This document shows positions 49,062 to 58,026 of a stretch of DNA of 64,000 nt, in pieces. The position numbers were made by a program, and so were the translations under genes. How positions within the stretch are numbered: the first letter of the stretch is position 1; every line of letters begins with the position of its first letter. The DNA is from Methanopyrus sp. SNP6 (GTDB lineage Archaea > JAADCQ01 > Methanopyri > Methanopyrales > Methanopyraceae): the NCBI RefSeq assembly GCF_002201895.1, contig NZ_CP019436.1, positions 53,456 through 117,455 of the forward strand. The letters run 5' to 3'. Below the pieces are notes generated by a model that was not told the DNA's origin, made no database searches, and saw nothing but the letters and a program-made list of their open reading frames with translations.

Positions 49062-50111
49062 ATGTCGACGATGATCTGTGTAGGTATAGAGTCTACGGCC
49101 GAGAAACTCGGCGTAGGTGTCGTGACGGACGATGGGGAGATACTGGCTAACGTGAAGGCCCAGTATGTCCCCCCTCCTGGTTCTGGAATATTACCCAGAG
49201 AGGCGGCTGAACATCACTCCAGAGAACTGCCGGAGCTCCTCGAACGCGCGTTGAAGAACGCGGGAGTAGAACCCGAAGACATCGACCTAGTAGCTTACTC
49301 GCAAGGGCCTGGGCTGGGACCTTGCTTACGTGTCGGCGCCACCGCGGCCAGAACCCTGGCACTAGCGCTCGAGGTTCCCCTGGCACCGGTCAACCATTGC
49401 GTGGCCCACGTGGAGATAGGGAAGTTAGCGGCACGCCAGGACGGGCTCGACTTCGACGATCCGGTAACACTCTACGTGTCCGGAGGGAACACCCAGGTGC
49501 TGGCCCTCAAAGCCGGACGGTACCGGGTGTTCGGGGAAACCTTGGACCTACCCGTTGGTAACATGCTGGACACCTTCTCCCGCAAGGTCGGACTCCCACA
49601 TCCAGGTGGGCCCGAGATAGAACGCCTCGCCGAGAAGGGTGAGCCAGTAGAACTCCCTTACACTGTACGAGGCACCGACGTGTCGTTCTCAGGCCTTCTA
49701 ACTGCGGCACTGCGGAGATATAAGCAGGGAGACAGGCTCGAGGACGTGTGTGCAGGGCTTCAGGAGACAGCCTTCGCAATGCTGGTGGAGATAACGGAGC
49801 GTGCCGCGGCCCAGCTAGGCCGGGATGAGATCCTGCTCACGGGTGGGGTGGCCGCAAACCGCCGTCTCTCCGAGATGATACACGAAATGGCGGAAAGCCG
49901 CGGTGCGGAGGCGTATACGGTGCCCCAGGAACTGGCCGGAGACAACGGAGCCATGATCGCTTGGACTGGGATCCTTGTCCACGAACACGGCCTCTCGATA
50001 CCGCCAGATGAGATCCCGGAGAAGGCTATCGTCAAGCAACGATACCGTGTAGACGAGGCGTCCGTCCCGTGGGCTGCCCATCCTTCCAGATCTGCCGATT
50101 CCCAAAGGTAG
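49062..50111 (+). CDS. kae1: tRNA N6-threonylcarbamoyladenosine synthase subunit Kae1
   Basis: 349 aa ASKHA-fold protein. Metal ligands are in VNHCVAHVEIG; YVSGGNTQVLALKAG, ETLDLPVGNMLDTFSRKVGLPHPGG and LTGGVAANRRL are universal TsaD/Kae1 blocks. It transfers threonylcarbamoyl to A37 of tRNAs. GGCGGGGTG precedes the ATG. The last 15 residues extend past the usual family end. Confidence 0.95.
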   Translation: MSTMICVGIESTAEKLGVGVVTDDGEILANVKAQYVPPPGSGILPREAAEHHSRELPELLERALKNAGVEPEDIDLVAYSQGPGLGPCLRVGATAARTLALALEVPLAPVNHCVAHVEIGKLAARQDGLDFDDPVTLYVSGGNTQVLALKAGRYRVFGETLDLPVGNMLDTFSRKVGLPHPGGPEIERLAEKGEPVELPYTVRGTDVSFSGLLTAALRRYKQGDRLEDVCAGLQETAFAMLVEITERAAAQLGRDEILLTGGVAANRRLSEMIHEMAESRGAEAYTVPQELAGDNGAMIAWTGILVHEHGLSIPPDEIPEKAIVKQRYRVDEASVPWAAHPSRSADSQR

Positions 50112-51165
50112 AGGAGGTAGTTCATAGGACCCACGCCGTGGTGGTTGGAACGGTCCGTAAGACGACGGTGGATACCATCCTCCAGTGGAAATCAGTCTCA
50201 CGAGCTCAGAGTTATGAGCTCGTAAAACGGATAAGACGGAGCACGATCAAGCCGGGCTTAAGCACTCTTGTCTGGTTTCAGGCAGAACGTCGAGGCCGGA
50301 GGAGGCTCTCGTCACTAGCAATGTGTGTGGACCCATGCCGACCCCGCCTGTATGCACTCGTCCATTCCAGGAACGTCGAAAGTACGGATATCGAGTACGT
50401 CGAGCCCCGGTGCCCTGCCTAAGTTCGAAGGGGTTCACCGTCCTCACCCGGTCCCGGCCGTGAGCCAAGTCCCACCGCTAAACCGGCGAGATGTCAGTGC
50501 GGGGAGACATAGTGAACTTCCGCCCGAACCTCTTCGGAGACCCTGTTGACAGAGACTATGAGATAACCCTCGTGCTGGTGGACGGCGGGTTGTGTCTGGG
50601 ATCGACCAAGTTCGTGCTGCGACGCGTCGAACACGCCGAGACGAGAGAGAGCCCGTATGGGGAATCCGCGTACCGATGCGTGAAATCGGAGAAGCTCGAC
50701 GCTCGCGAGTCGGTGGGGAGGAACTTGGTGACCACTTCCACGACACCTACTCACGTCGCTCACGGCGGGAAACCTAAGTTCACGAGCTGTGATAGCTCGG
50801 AACGCAGCCAGGAAGTCCACCGTGCTGCACTGAAAGTTCTGTCTCGAGGGAACCCGGCGCCAGGTCAGTAATATCATCGGGTGGATCGAACGGGCCGAAA
50901 CAACCAGACATGAATTACGGGTTTCGAAATCCTCGAGCGCAGGTCGGCCCAACTGGGGAAGCACGTGTCCCACACGATCGTGGGAACCTTCGTATACGAG
51001 CTTCCCTCTAAAGCTCCCAGACAGCGTCGGTGAGGTGGTCCTTCTCCGACGTTTATAGTGATGGAGTGGGGAGATTCAACACAGCGGGACTCGGACATCT
51101 CATCGAAGAGGCCGGATGAACTAAAACTGGACCACCGAGGCCGACCGGGAGAGGGGGCAGCTTAA
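50112..51165. other. 1.05-kb stretch without a recognised gene between kae1 and serS
   Basis: The longest gap in the window. Plus-strand frames at 50069-50422 and 50491-50871 lack family motifs and convincing SDs; the first part of the second (VNFRPNLFGDPVDRDYEITL, VLVDGGLCLGSTKFVLRRVE) looks protein-like and may be a small lineage-specific or decayed gene. The right end holds the serS promoter. No tRNA or rRNA seen. Confidence 0.4.
51025..51060 (+). promoter_or_regulatory. Inverted repeat plus TATA box upstream of serS
   Basis: CGTCGG (51025-51030) and CCGACG (51046-51051) form a 6-bp inverted repeat whose right arm abuts GTTTATAG (51051-51058), the likely TATA box. The expected start is near 51080, leaving a leader of about 85 bases before serS. 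A regulator bound here would touch the TFB/TBP site. Confidence 0.4.
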
Positions 51166-52749
51166 GTGGAGCTGGAGTTCTCGGCTGAGGTCGAGCTCAC
51201 TCTCTCGCGTGAAGTCGACCCCGACGAGATCGAGCCTACGGTTGAGGAGTTCGTCAAAGAGGCTAACGAGGATCTCCTCCAGCGAGGTGTCCCAACTGGG
51301 GAGGAGGGGGCCAAGATTGAGGGTTATCGAGTACTCGAGGATATAATCGAGATGGAGATAACCGGAACGAGGTACCTACGTCCTCACGAAGCCGCTATGA
51401 GGGTCCGTAAGCGACTTGCCGAACGTCTCGGAAGGGAGCACCGGATCGGCGTTCGCGACCTGAAGATCCCTCGGTACGAGGTCGTGTTCCGGTTCGATCG
51501 TGAAGTTACGCGGGACGACGTCGGGTACGTACCAGTAGCCGACGACGTGGTAGTGGAGGACGGGACCGTACGGCTGACGTTCCAAGACGTCGACGAGGAA
51601 ATGCTCCGCCGACACGTCATCGACCGGGTGATACGGTTAGTAGCTTGGGCAGTCGAGGAGAGATCGGAGCTAGTGGAGCGCGTCACCAAGGTCGAACCAG
51701 GTACCGTGGTGGATGAGAGCGGTCCGCGAGAGATTCGGTTCGATGGGGACGTCACCGAAGAGGCGCGTCGACGGGGTTGGGTGAAGGAGTTCCCCGGCCG
51801 CGGACAGTGGATTTACAACCCCCCGATGGCCGCCCTGTTCGAAGTTCTCCGTGACTTTCTTCTGGAGCGTGTGACGCGTAAGTTGGGCTTCGAGCCCGTC
51901 CTGTTCCCGAAGCTGGTCCCATTGGAAACTATGTTCCGGATGCGTTACCTTCACGGTCTACCCGACGGTATGTACTACGTGTGTCCCCCGAAGCGTGACC
52001 CGGAGTTGTTCGACGACTTCAAGCGGGAGCTTTACGTGTGGGGAGAGCTCAACGAGAGGATTCTCGGATCGTTGAGGGAGAAGCTCCGCGATCCCGGATA
52101 CGTTCTGGCACCCGCCCAGTGTGAGCCGTTCTACGAGCTGCTGCGGGACGAGGTAGTGGACCCCGAGCGACTCCCGATCAAGCTTTACGACTGCAGCGGT
52201 TGGACGTACCGATGGGAGGGTGGTGCAGCAAAGGGTCTGGAACGCGTAAACGAGTTCCAACGGATCGAGCACGTATGGATCGCCGAGCCGGAGGAGGCGG
52301 AGAGGATCCGAGAGGAGTTACTGGAAGCTACCAAACGTGTCGCGGAGGAGCTGGAGCTCGAGTGGAAGGTAGTCGTATCAGACGATCCTTTCTACCTAGA
52401 AGGTCGGCTGCTGGAGGATCGAAACATCGAACTCCCAGACGTACCGTCGTACGAGTTTGAAGTCTACTTACCGTTCAAGGGAGAGCGATCGTCGAAAGAA
52501 GCCTGGATTTCTGTGGGTTCGTTCAACGTGCACGGCGAACACTTCGTCGATGGTTTCAACGTGAAGGAGAAGTCTGGAAGGACATTGTTCACGGGCTGTG
52601 CGGGTTTGGGTGTCACCCGATGGATGGTTGGGTTACTGGCCCAACACGGGTTCGAACCTGAGGAGTGGCCGGAGCCTATCCTTGAGAGGATCGATGAGAG
52701 GTTCGGTGGGTTACCCGAGGTACCGAAGACACTAACCTGGCCGAAGTAG
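51166..52749 (+). CDS. serS: Seryl-tRNA synthetase, archaeal (methanogenic, zinc-dependent) type
   Basis: 527 aa. It is the rare class II SerRS form, without the long coiled-coil arm. The N-terminal 170 residues form the tRNA-binding domain; GRGQWIYNPPMAALFEVL opens the catalytic core. APAQCEPFYELL holds a zinc Cys; LYDCSGWTYRWEGG and RVNEFQRIEHVWI (motif 2) follow, and GCAGLGVTRWMVGLLAQHG is motif 3. GTG start after GAGAGGGGG. Confidence 0.95.
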   Translation: MELEFSAEVELTLSREVDPDEIEPTVEEFVKEANEDLLQRGVPTGEEGAKIEGYRVLEDIIEMEITGTRYLRPHEAAMRVRKRLAERLGREHRIGVRDLKIPRYEVVFRFDREVTRDDVGYVPVADDVVVEDGTVRLTFQDVDEEMLRRHVIDRVIRLVAWAVEERSELVERVTKVEPGTVVDESGPREIRFDGDVTEEARRRGWVKEFPGRGQWIYNPPMAALFEVLRDFLLERVTRKLGFEPVLFPKLVPLETMFRMRYLHGLPDGMYYVCPPKRDPELFDDFKRELYVWGELNERILGSLREKLRDPGYVLAPAQCEPFYELLRDEVVDPERLPIKLYDCSGWTYRWEGGAAKGLERVNEFQRIEHVWIAEPEEAERIREELLEATKRVAEELELEWKVVVSDDPFYLEGRLLEDRNIELPDVPSYEFEVYLPFKGERSSKEAWISVGSFNVHGEHFVDGFNVKEKSGRTLFTGCAGLGVTRWMVGLLAQHGFEPEEWPEPILERIDERFGGLPEVPKTLTWPK

Positions 52750-52763
52750 TCCGATCCCGATCC

Positions 52764-52769
52764 TTTTTT
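52764..52769 (+). terminator. T6 terminator after serS
   Basis: TTTTTT 15 bases after the serS stop, before the S3ae start region; typical of archaeal T-tract termination. Confidence 0.4.
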
Positions 52770-52806
52770 CAACGGCGCCTTCCGGCGGGCCTGGGGGCTT
52801 GCGAGC

Positions 52807-53442
52807 TTGGTCAGAGACAAGTGGAAGGACAAGGTGTGGTACACGATCCTCGCGCCGGATATGTTCGACAATGTAGAGGTAGGTGAGACGCCCGCCGATG
52901 ATCCGGAGAAGGTAATCGGTCGAGTGCTCGAAACTACCCTAGGTGACGTCTTAGACGACATTACTAAGCATCACATCAAAGTGTTCTTCCGCATTTACGA
53001 CGTCGAGGGGACGACCGCGTACTCCAAGTTCGAAGGACATAGACTTATGCGCGACTACGTTCGCAGCCTGGTGAGACGCGGAACGAGCAGGATCGACGGT
53101 GTCATCGACGTCGTCACCAAGGACGGGTATAAGGTACGCGTCGCGGGACTAGCGTTCACGACGCGACGCGCCAAAACCTCCCAGCAGCGGGCCATCAGGA
53201 AGGAGATGTTCAAGGTGGTCGAAGAGAACGCGAAGGAGTGCGACTTCGACGAGTTCATCCGCAGGTGCCTGTCGATCAGCGAAGAGGAGAGCATCCCGGA
53301 GCAGATTAAGGAGGCAGGTCGTAAGATCTACCCGATCCGGCAGGCCGAGATCAGGAAGACGGAGGTCCTGGAAGAGCCGAACGGCCTACCACCGTACGAG
53401 GCAGTGGGGGACAGGGCCACCCCGGAACTGGCCAGCTACTGA
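52807..53442 (+). CDS. rps3ae: 30S ribosomal protein S3ae (eS1)
   Basis: 211 aa. DKWKDKVWYTILAPDMFDNV, the IGRVLETTLGDVLDD helix, KVFFRIYDVEGTTAYSKFEG and RRGTSRIDGVIDVVTKDGYK identify eS1. TTG start with GGGGG upstream. Confidence 0.95.
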   Translation: MVRDKWKDKVWYTILAPDMFDNVEVGETPADDPEKVIGRVLETTLGDVLDDITKHHIKVFFRIYDVEGTTAYSKFEGHRLMRDYVRSLVRRGTSRIDGVIDVVTKDGYKVRVAGLAFTTRRAKTSQQRAIRKEMFKVVEENAKECDFDEFIRRCLSISEEESIPEQIKEAGRKIYPIRQAEIRKTEVLEEPNGLPPYEAVGDRATPELASY

Positions 53443-53477
53443 GCCTCCCTCCGCAACGGTCTTCGGGCGCGTGCGAG

Positions 53478-54521
53478 ATGTTCCTAGTGAAAACGCAACG
53501 AAACCTGGAGAATGTGGCGGCAGCGAGAATCGAGGAAGAAACCGGGGCCGAGACCGAGCCAAGGCCCTTCGGTTACCTCGGACTGGTTATCGTTACGGGA
53601 CATGTTACTAAGGAGGAACTCGAGAGTATCCAAGAGGTAGAGCGAGCTATACCGGTAGAAGCCGAGTGCCGCGCGGATCCGAAGGAGATTGCCGAAACCG
53701 CGGCCGAACTGGCGAAGACCAAAATTTCGGAGGACGAGACCTTCGCGGTTAGGACTATCCGTAGGGGTAAGCACGACTTCACCAGCGTCGACGTTAACGT
53801 CGAGGCCGGTGACGCGGTCCGGGAGGTTACCGGCGCCTCCGTGGACCTAGATGATCCCGATAAGATAGTATGGGTCGAGATAATCAGGGACCGGGCGTAC
53901 CTGGCGGTCCTACACGGCGAGGAGGAGTGGAAGAAGTTACCTCCAGGGAAACCCGAGGCCGATCCGCTGCTGGCCAAGGTGGAGTTGGCGCAGATACCCT
54001 ATCTCGGGGACCCACGAGCCGCCTATTCCATGGGTGAACGGATCGGACGAGCGGTTCAGGGGTTCGAATTGAAGTCGTACATCGTCACCCCATACGAACC
54101 TGTGAACGCCGTCGAATTACTACACTTTTTGCGGGGCCTACGGGACGGAGTGAAATCCAGGATGGAAGTACAGCGAGAATCGTACGGGCGGAAGTTCCGA
54201 CGGACGGAACTGCTAGTCTACGACCTTTACCAGCTGGTACGGATGAAGCGGGACGCTCCGATCGTTGGAACGGATCCGAAGGGCGAGCCGTACACGAAGG
54301 TTCGGGAGGAACTGGGGGAAACACTCCGAGAAGCTGACGAGGTGGTCGTGCTGGCGGGATCGCGGGTAGGGCTACCGCGGGGAGTGTTGAGAACCTGTGA
54401 CTTCGTCGTGGACCTATGCCCGGGGGTAACGTTCGCGACAGAACACGTCGTGCCTTCCGTCGTGACGGCGCTGGTTGACTCTTACCTGGAGGTCGAGGGG
54501 GAAGAGGATCGAGAGGAATGA
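53478..54521 (+). CDS. THUMP-domain RNA-binding protein with SPOUT-like C-terminal domain
   Basis: 347 aa. The N-terminal 130 residues carry the THUMP pattern (EVERAIPVEAECRA, then FAVRTIRRGKHDFTSVDVNV, AVREVTGASVDLDDPDKIVW). The C-terminal part (LAQIPYLGDPRAAYSMGERI and VVLAGSRVGLPRGVLRTCDF) resembles SPOUT methylases of the archaeal COG1818 group. Probably an RNA-modification enzyme; target unknown. Confidence 0.7.
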   Translation: MFLVKTQRNLENVAAARIEEETGAETEPRPFGYLGLVIVTGHVTKEELESIQEVERAIPVEAECRADPKEIAETAAELAKTKISEDETFAVRTIRRGKHDFTSVDVNVEAGDAVREVTGASVDLDDPDKIVWVEIIRDRAYLAVLHGEEEWKKLPPGKPEADPLLAKVELAQIPYLGDPRAAYSMGERIGRAVQGFELKSYIVTPYEPVNAVELLHFLRGLRDGVKSRMEVQRESYGRKFRRTELLVYDLYQLVRMKRDAPIVGTDPKGEPYTKVREELGETLREADEVVVLAGSRVGLPRGVLRTCDFVVDLCPGVTFATEHVVPSVVTALVDSYLEVEGEEDREE

Positions 54522-54742
54522 ACGTTGAATGCAGTGAATATAGCGTCTTTTTGAACGACACCGAGCTCGATAGGAAGTAACCACACAGAACACGCAGGGA
54601 TGAGTAGGATCCAATCCGAAGACATCGACTCGTTGTTGAATACGTAGAACCGTAACGTCTTAACCTCGAGAGATGAAGTCATCGTGTCCACCGCACTCAC
54701 AGGGAAACGCTCGATGGCATACTTGGGTGATAGTTCGAACAT
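54482..54742 (-). CDS. Possible small protein (86 aa), overlapping the THUMP gene end
   Basis: ATG 54742 follows GGAGAGG, a fair SD. The frame reads FELSPKYAIERFPVSAVD, then LEVKTLRFYVFNNESMSSDW and ILLIPACSVWLLPIELGVVQ, which has a plausible strand/helix pattern; the last 13 residues are antisense to the THUMP gene. No family recognised. May be spurious. Confidence 0.22.
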   Translation of the reverse strand: MFELSPKYAIERFPVSAVDTMTSSLEVKTLRFYVFNNESMSSDWILLIPACSVWLLPIELGVVQKDAIFTAFNVHSSRSSSPSTSR

Positions 54743-54908
54743 CGATCCTCTCCACCCTCGAACCCCCTTGCCAGAGGCCCAGTTCGATACGAGAGAATTC
54801 TTTCGACGGTAGACCTTCGACGGACCGAGAAACCGCGGGGGTTCAGCGTGCCGTGTACCTACTGTGACGCGCGTGAACTGCACAGGCGACTCACCGGGGG
54901 CGTTGCCG
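54522..54908. other. 387-bp gap between the THUMP gene and btpA
   Basis: Apart from the weak minus-strand ORF at 54482-54742 I see no gene. The sequence is less GC-rich than its surroundings, with several AT runs (AATATAG near 54538, GTCTTTTTG near 54547 as a terminator candidate). It must hold the btpA promoter. Confidence 0.35.
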
Positions 54909-55688
54909 TTGGAAGTTGTAGGCGTGGTACACTTACCGCCTCTACCAGGGTCTCCGAGGGCCAAGTCCATCGAGGAGGTAGTTGAACGAGCCCGCCGGGA
55001 TGCAGCGCGTCTTGAAGACGGTGGTGTCGACGCGGTCCTCGTTGAGAACTTCGGAGACGCTCCATATTACCCAGATGACGTGCCTAAGATTACCGTCGCC
55101 TGTATGACCAGGGCGGTGGCCGAGGTCGTAGATACCGTGAGCGTCCCCGTCGGCGTGAACGTGCTACGCAATGACGGTGTAGCGGCTGTCGACGTGTGTG
55201 CTGCGACCGGCGCCTCCTTCATCCGTGTTAATGCGTACGTGGAGGTCGTCGCTACGGATCAGGGCGTCCTCCAACCAATCGCACATATGGTCTGGCGCGA
55301 GATCGACCGACTCGGAGTGAACGTCGAGGTATACGCTGATATCAGAGTGAAGCACGGACGACCCCTGGACGACAGGCCTGTCGAAGAGGTCGCACGGGAC
55401 GCTGTGGAGCGAGGATTAGCCGACGCTGTGATAGTCACTGGTTCCGCCACCGGGTCACCTCCACGGCCTGAAGAGGTGCGCAAGGTCTCCAGGGTCGTCG
55501 ATCGAGTTCTGGTGGGTAGTGGCGTGACTCCGGAAAACGCTCACGTTTTCCTCCGAGCCGGGGCGACGGGTTTCATAGTGGGGACATACTTCAAGAAGAA
55601 CGGGATCACCGAGAACCCCGTAGACGTGGACCGAGTGCGCGAGCTGGTGCGGTCCATCCGACGCTCAGGGGTAGAACGCTGGCCTTGA
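54909..55688 (+). CDS. btpA: BtpA/SgcQ family protein
   Basis: About 259 aa TIM-barrel-like protein. VVGVVHLPPLPGSPRAKSIE at the start, DAVLVENFGDAPY, PVGVNVLRNDGVAAVDV, FIRVNAYVEV and VLVGSGVTPENAHVFLRAG are family blocks. BtpA was linked to photosystem I assembly in cyanobacteria; in archaea its role is unknown, and a sugar or nucleotide isomerase/lyase is possible. TTG 54909 has GGGGG 8 bases upstream. Confidence 0.85.
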   Translation: MEVVGVVHLPPLPGSPRAKSIEEVVERARRDAARLEDGGVDAVLVENFGDAPYYPDDVPKITVACMTRAVAEVVDTVSVPVGVNVLRNDGVAAVDVCAATGASFIRVNAYVEVVATDQGVLQPIAHMVWREIDRLGVNVEVYADIRVKHGRPLDDRPVEEVARDAVERGLADAVIVTGSATGSPPRPEEVRKVSRVVDRVLVGSGVTPENAHVFLRAGATGFIVGTYFKKNGITENPVDVDRVRELVRSIRRSGVERWP

Positions 55689-56359
55689 TACAGAAGAGGC
55701 TAAACCGTAGGGAGCTCGAATGGGTGAGGAAGAGGGTGGCACGTGAGGCGGCTAGACTCCTCTACGAGGGTGCCGTCGACGAGTATATCGACGCAAAGAG
55801 ACTGGCCGCTAGGCGCCTAGGTGTCGATGTGATGCCGTCCAACCGTGAAGTCGCGATAGAACTAGACCGAATCGGAGACGAGCTTGAAGGTGAGGAGAAG
55901 TTGCGCCGGTTGAAGAGGCTAAGGGAAGAGGCACTCGAAGTTATGGAGGCCATAGAGGACTTGGAGCCGCGGCTGATTGGAAGTGTGTGGCGTGGAAATA
56001 TCAAACGGGAAAGTGACATCGATATCGCTGTTCTGGGGACGACGGATCCCGAAGAGGTCATCGAACGCTTGAAGGAAGCCGGGATCGAAGTGTTGGACGT
56101 GGATGAAGTGGTTATTACGGAGCGCGGTGGGAAACCTCTTGACATCCCGGAGCACTACGTCAACATCAAAATCAGAACCCCGGGCGGCGAGAAAGCCGAA
56201 ATCGGTGTCACCGTTAGCAGTCCGGAGCTGGAGCGTAAAGGGCGTGTAGACCTCGGGAGGTGTGACTTCTTCGGGGACAAAATCACGGGATTGAGCGTAG
56301 AAGAGCTACGGAAACTGCTTCAAGAGGATCCTTACCGGAAGTTCATACCTCAAGGTTGA
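55685..56359 (+). CDS. Nucleotidyltransferase-domain protein
   Basis: 224 aa. After a helical N-terminal half, residues about 97-120 read IGSVWRGNIKRESDIDIAVLG, the GSxxRG...SDIDI signature of the pol-beta/CCA/antitoxin-like nucleotidyltransferases. The third acidic residue may lie in HYVNIKIRTPGGEKAEIG. Substrate unknown. TTG start overlaps the btpA stop by 4 bp; its 3' end overlaps ubiX by 10 bp on the other strand. Confidence 0.68.
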   Translation: MIQKRLNRRELEWVRKRVAREAARLLYEGAVDEYIDAKRLAARRLGVDVMPSNREVAIELDRIGDELEGEEKLRRLKRLREEALEVMEAIEDLEPRLIGSVWRGNIKRESDIDIAVLGTTDPEEVIERLKEAGIEVLDVDEVVITERGGKPLDIPEHYVNIKIRTPGGEKAEIGVTVSSPELERKGRVDLGRCDFFGDKITGLSVEELRKLLQEDPYRKFIPQG

Positions 56360-56886
56360 TACCGGACGAGATCGACCTCAACCCCTATCGCGTCCAGTAC
56401 CTTCTGAATCACGTAGTCCACTAAGTCGTCGATGGTCGTCGGGCTGTGATAGAAAGCCGGACACGCCGGCAGTATCACGGCACCCTCCTCCCTCAACTTC
56501 AACGCAGCCTGCAGGGCGGACCTGGGCCACGGCGTTTCCCGGACGACGAAAACCAACGGACGATCCTCCTTCAGCGCAACTACCGCGGCGCGCTTGATCA
56601 GATCTCCGGTCACTCCAGCGGCCACACTCGAAAGGGTGTGTAACGTGCACGGGCACACGACGTACGCGTCGATCCGGTATGTGCCGCTAGCTGGCGGTGC
56701 CGTGAGGTCCTCGGGGTCGTACTTCCGCACGTTCTCGGGGAGGTCGACCCCCTCCCGCTTCATAACGTACTCCGCGGGTCTAGTGACCGAGATCTCTACG
56801 TCCACCCCCTCCTCGTGCAGCACTTCGATGAGCCTTCTGGTGTAAATCTGCCCACTGGCTCCCGTAACTCCTATGAAGACTCGCAA
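56350..56886 (-). CDS. ubiX: Flavin prenyltransferase UbiX-like
   Basis: About 178 aa flavodoxin-like protein. VFIGVTGASGQIYTRRLIEV binds FMN; CPCTLHTLSSVAAGVTGDLI, RPLVFVVRETPW and PACPAFYHSPTTIDDLVDYV are family blocks. It makes prenylated FMN for UbiD decarboxylases. TTG 56886 directly follows a GGGGGAGGAGG SD and gives the standard N-terminus. Confidence 0.92.
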   Translation of the reverse strand: MRVFIGVTGASGQIYTRRLIEVLHEEGVDVEISVTRPAEYVMKREGVDLPENVRKYDPEDLTAPPASGTYRIDAYVVCPCTLHTLSSVAAGVTGDLIKRAAVVALKEDRPLVFVVRETPWPRSALQAALKLREEGAVILPACPAFYHSPTTIDDLVDYVIQKVLDAIGVEVDLVRYQP

Positions 56887-56955
56887 ACCTCCTCCCCCGA
56901 GGACCGAGATGACGAGTGATGGGCGGACCGAGTACACGATGCGATGACGATTCCT

Positions 56956-57570
56956 TTAAGTGCCGATCAACCCGTGCGCCACCTTGTACCTGGCGTACAC
57001 TGCGGCGAAATTAAACGCCGCGTGGATCGAGATCGCCGTTGAATACCCTAACGTGAACCCAAGCCATCGTCGCCTTAAGAATCCGTACAATAGTCCGAAA
57101 GAAGACGTCGCGATCACGTGAATGGGTAACGACGTGAACGTTCGAAGGAACCCCACTATTATAGGGCCTAGAGGTCCGAACTTCAGCCCTACCAGCGCGT
57201 AGAACACGTTCTCTATGGACCCGAACCCCAAGGCGGTGGTGGCCGCGACCGTAACGATTCCCACCGGACGCCTACCACACTCCCGTACGACGTTCGCGGC
57301 CGCTTCAAGAGTCGGTCCGATCACGGGAAACCCCGATGCCAATCGAAGAGAGCCGGCCAACACTCGCGGGACTACGAGGAACCCGAGCCCTTTGGATAGT
57401 TCTTCAACTATCGGAGCTACAACTACGGCCGCTATAACTAGCCGATGGGGGCCAGCGTTTAGGCCCGACGTCAGGACTGTTTCTACCAGGAACGCTATCA
57501 CCACGGAAATCGGGGCGTAGAGGAGCCCTAACAGGACCCCGATCACCGCGATTACCGGAGTCAGGATCAA
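56956..57570 (-). CDS. PrsW-like intramembrane protease
   Basis: 204 aa with about six hydrophobic segments. PIVEELSKGLGF (E-E-x-x-K), GSIENVFYALVG, LPIHVIATSSFGLLYGF and IHAAFNFAAVYA are the four conserved motifs of the PrsW family, which cleaves membrane anchors. Target unknown. Divergent from the DUF749-like gene; 69 bp upstream of it lies the ubiX start, which faces the same way. Confidence 0.72.
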   Translation of the reverse strand: MILTPVIAVIGVLLGLLYAPISVVIAFLVETVLTSGLNAGPHRLVIAAVVVAPIVEELSKGLGFLVVPRVLAGSLRLASGFPVIGPTLEAAANVVRECGRRPVGIVTVAATTALGFGSIENVFYALVGLKFGPLGPIIVGFLRTFTSLPIHVIATSSFGLLYGFLRRRWLGFTLGYSTAISIHAAFNFAAVYARYKVAHGLIGT

Positions 57571-57691
57571 GCGTCTATCCCCCGGTGATGAGGAGAGGGC
57601 CTGGACACCGACTGAGAGATGACGACAACGGCCGTCGCCGACCGTTTCCCTCTTAAGTCTTCGTAGGCCGGTCTATCATGGGATACCCAGC

Positions 57692-57967
57692 GTGTTCGTG
57701 GCGAAGTACCTGGGCTCGGCCCGTTACTCGGAGCTCGACGAAGAACTGAAGAACTTCGCACGATTAAAGGCGCACTTGGCCGGCGTGGACTTGAACAAGG
57801 ACCCCGAACTGATTGTATTCAACATCGAAGGTACAAGTAGTTACTACATAGTGTTTTTCGAGGAGGTAGAGTCCGAAGAGGACGTCGAACGACTGTTAAG
57901 GGAGGATATGGGGGCAGAGCTATCACGGGATTCGAAAGCGTCGGTGAAGAGAGCGCTGAACCGCTGA
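57692..57967 (+). CDS. DUF749-like small archaeal protein
   Basis: 91 aa. MFVAKYLGSARYSELDEELK and VFNIEGTSSYYIVFFEEV fit the methanogen DUF749 pattern (FxAxLVG..Y.EL...., then IEGTTSYYVLFL). Function unknown. GTG 57692 or 57698; no strong SD. It is followed by the DUF2096-like gene with overlapping reading frames. Confidence 0.5.
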   Translation: MFVAKYLGSARYSELDEELKNFARLKAHLAGVDLNKDPELIVFNIEGTSSYYIVFFEEVESEEDVERLLREDMGAELSRDSKASVKRALNR

Positions 57968-58026
57968 AGGCCCAATGGGTCGCCCTGAACGAGGTAGTAA
58001 GCGAGCTCCGAGCACGTGGAGAAGAG

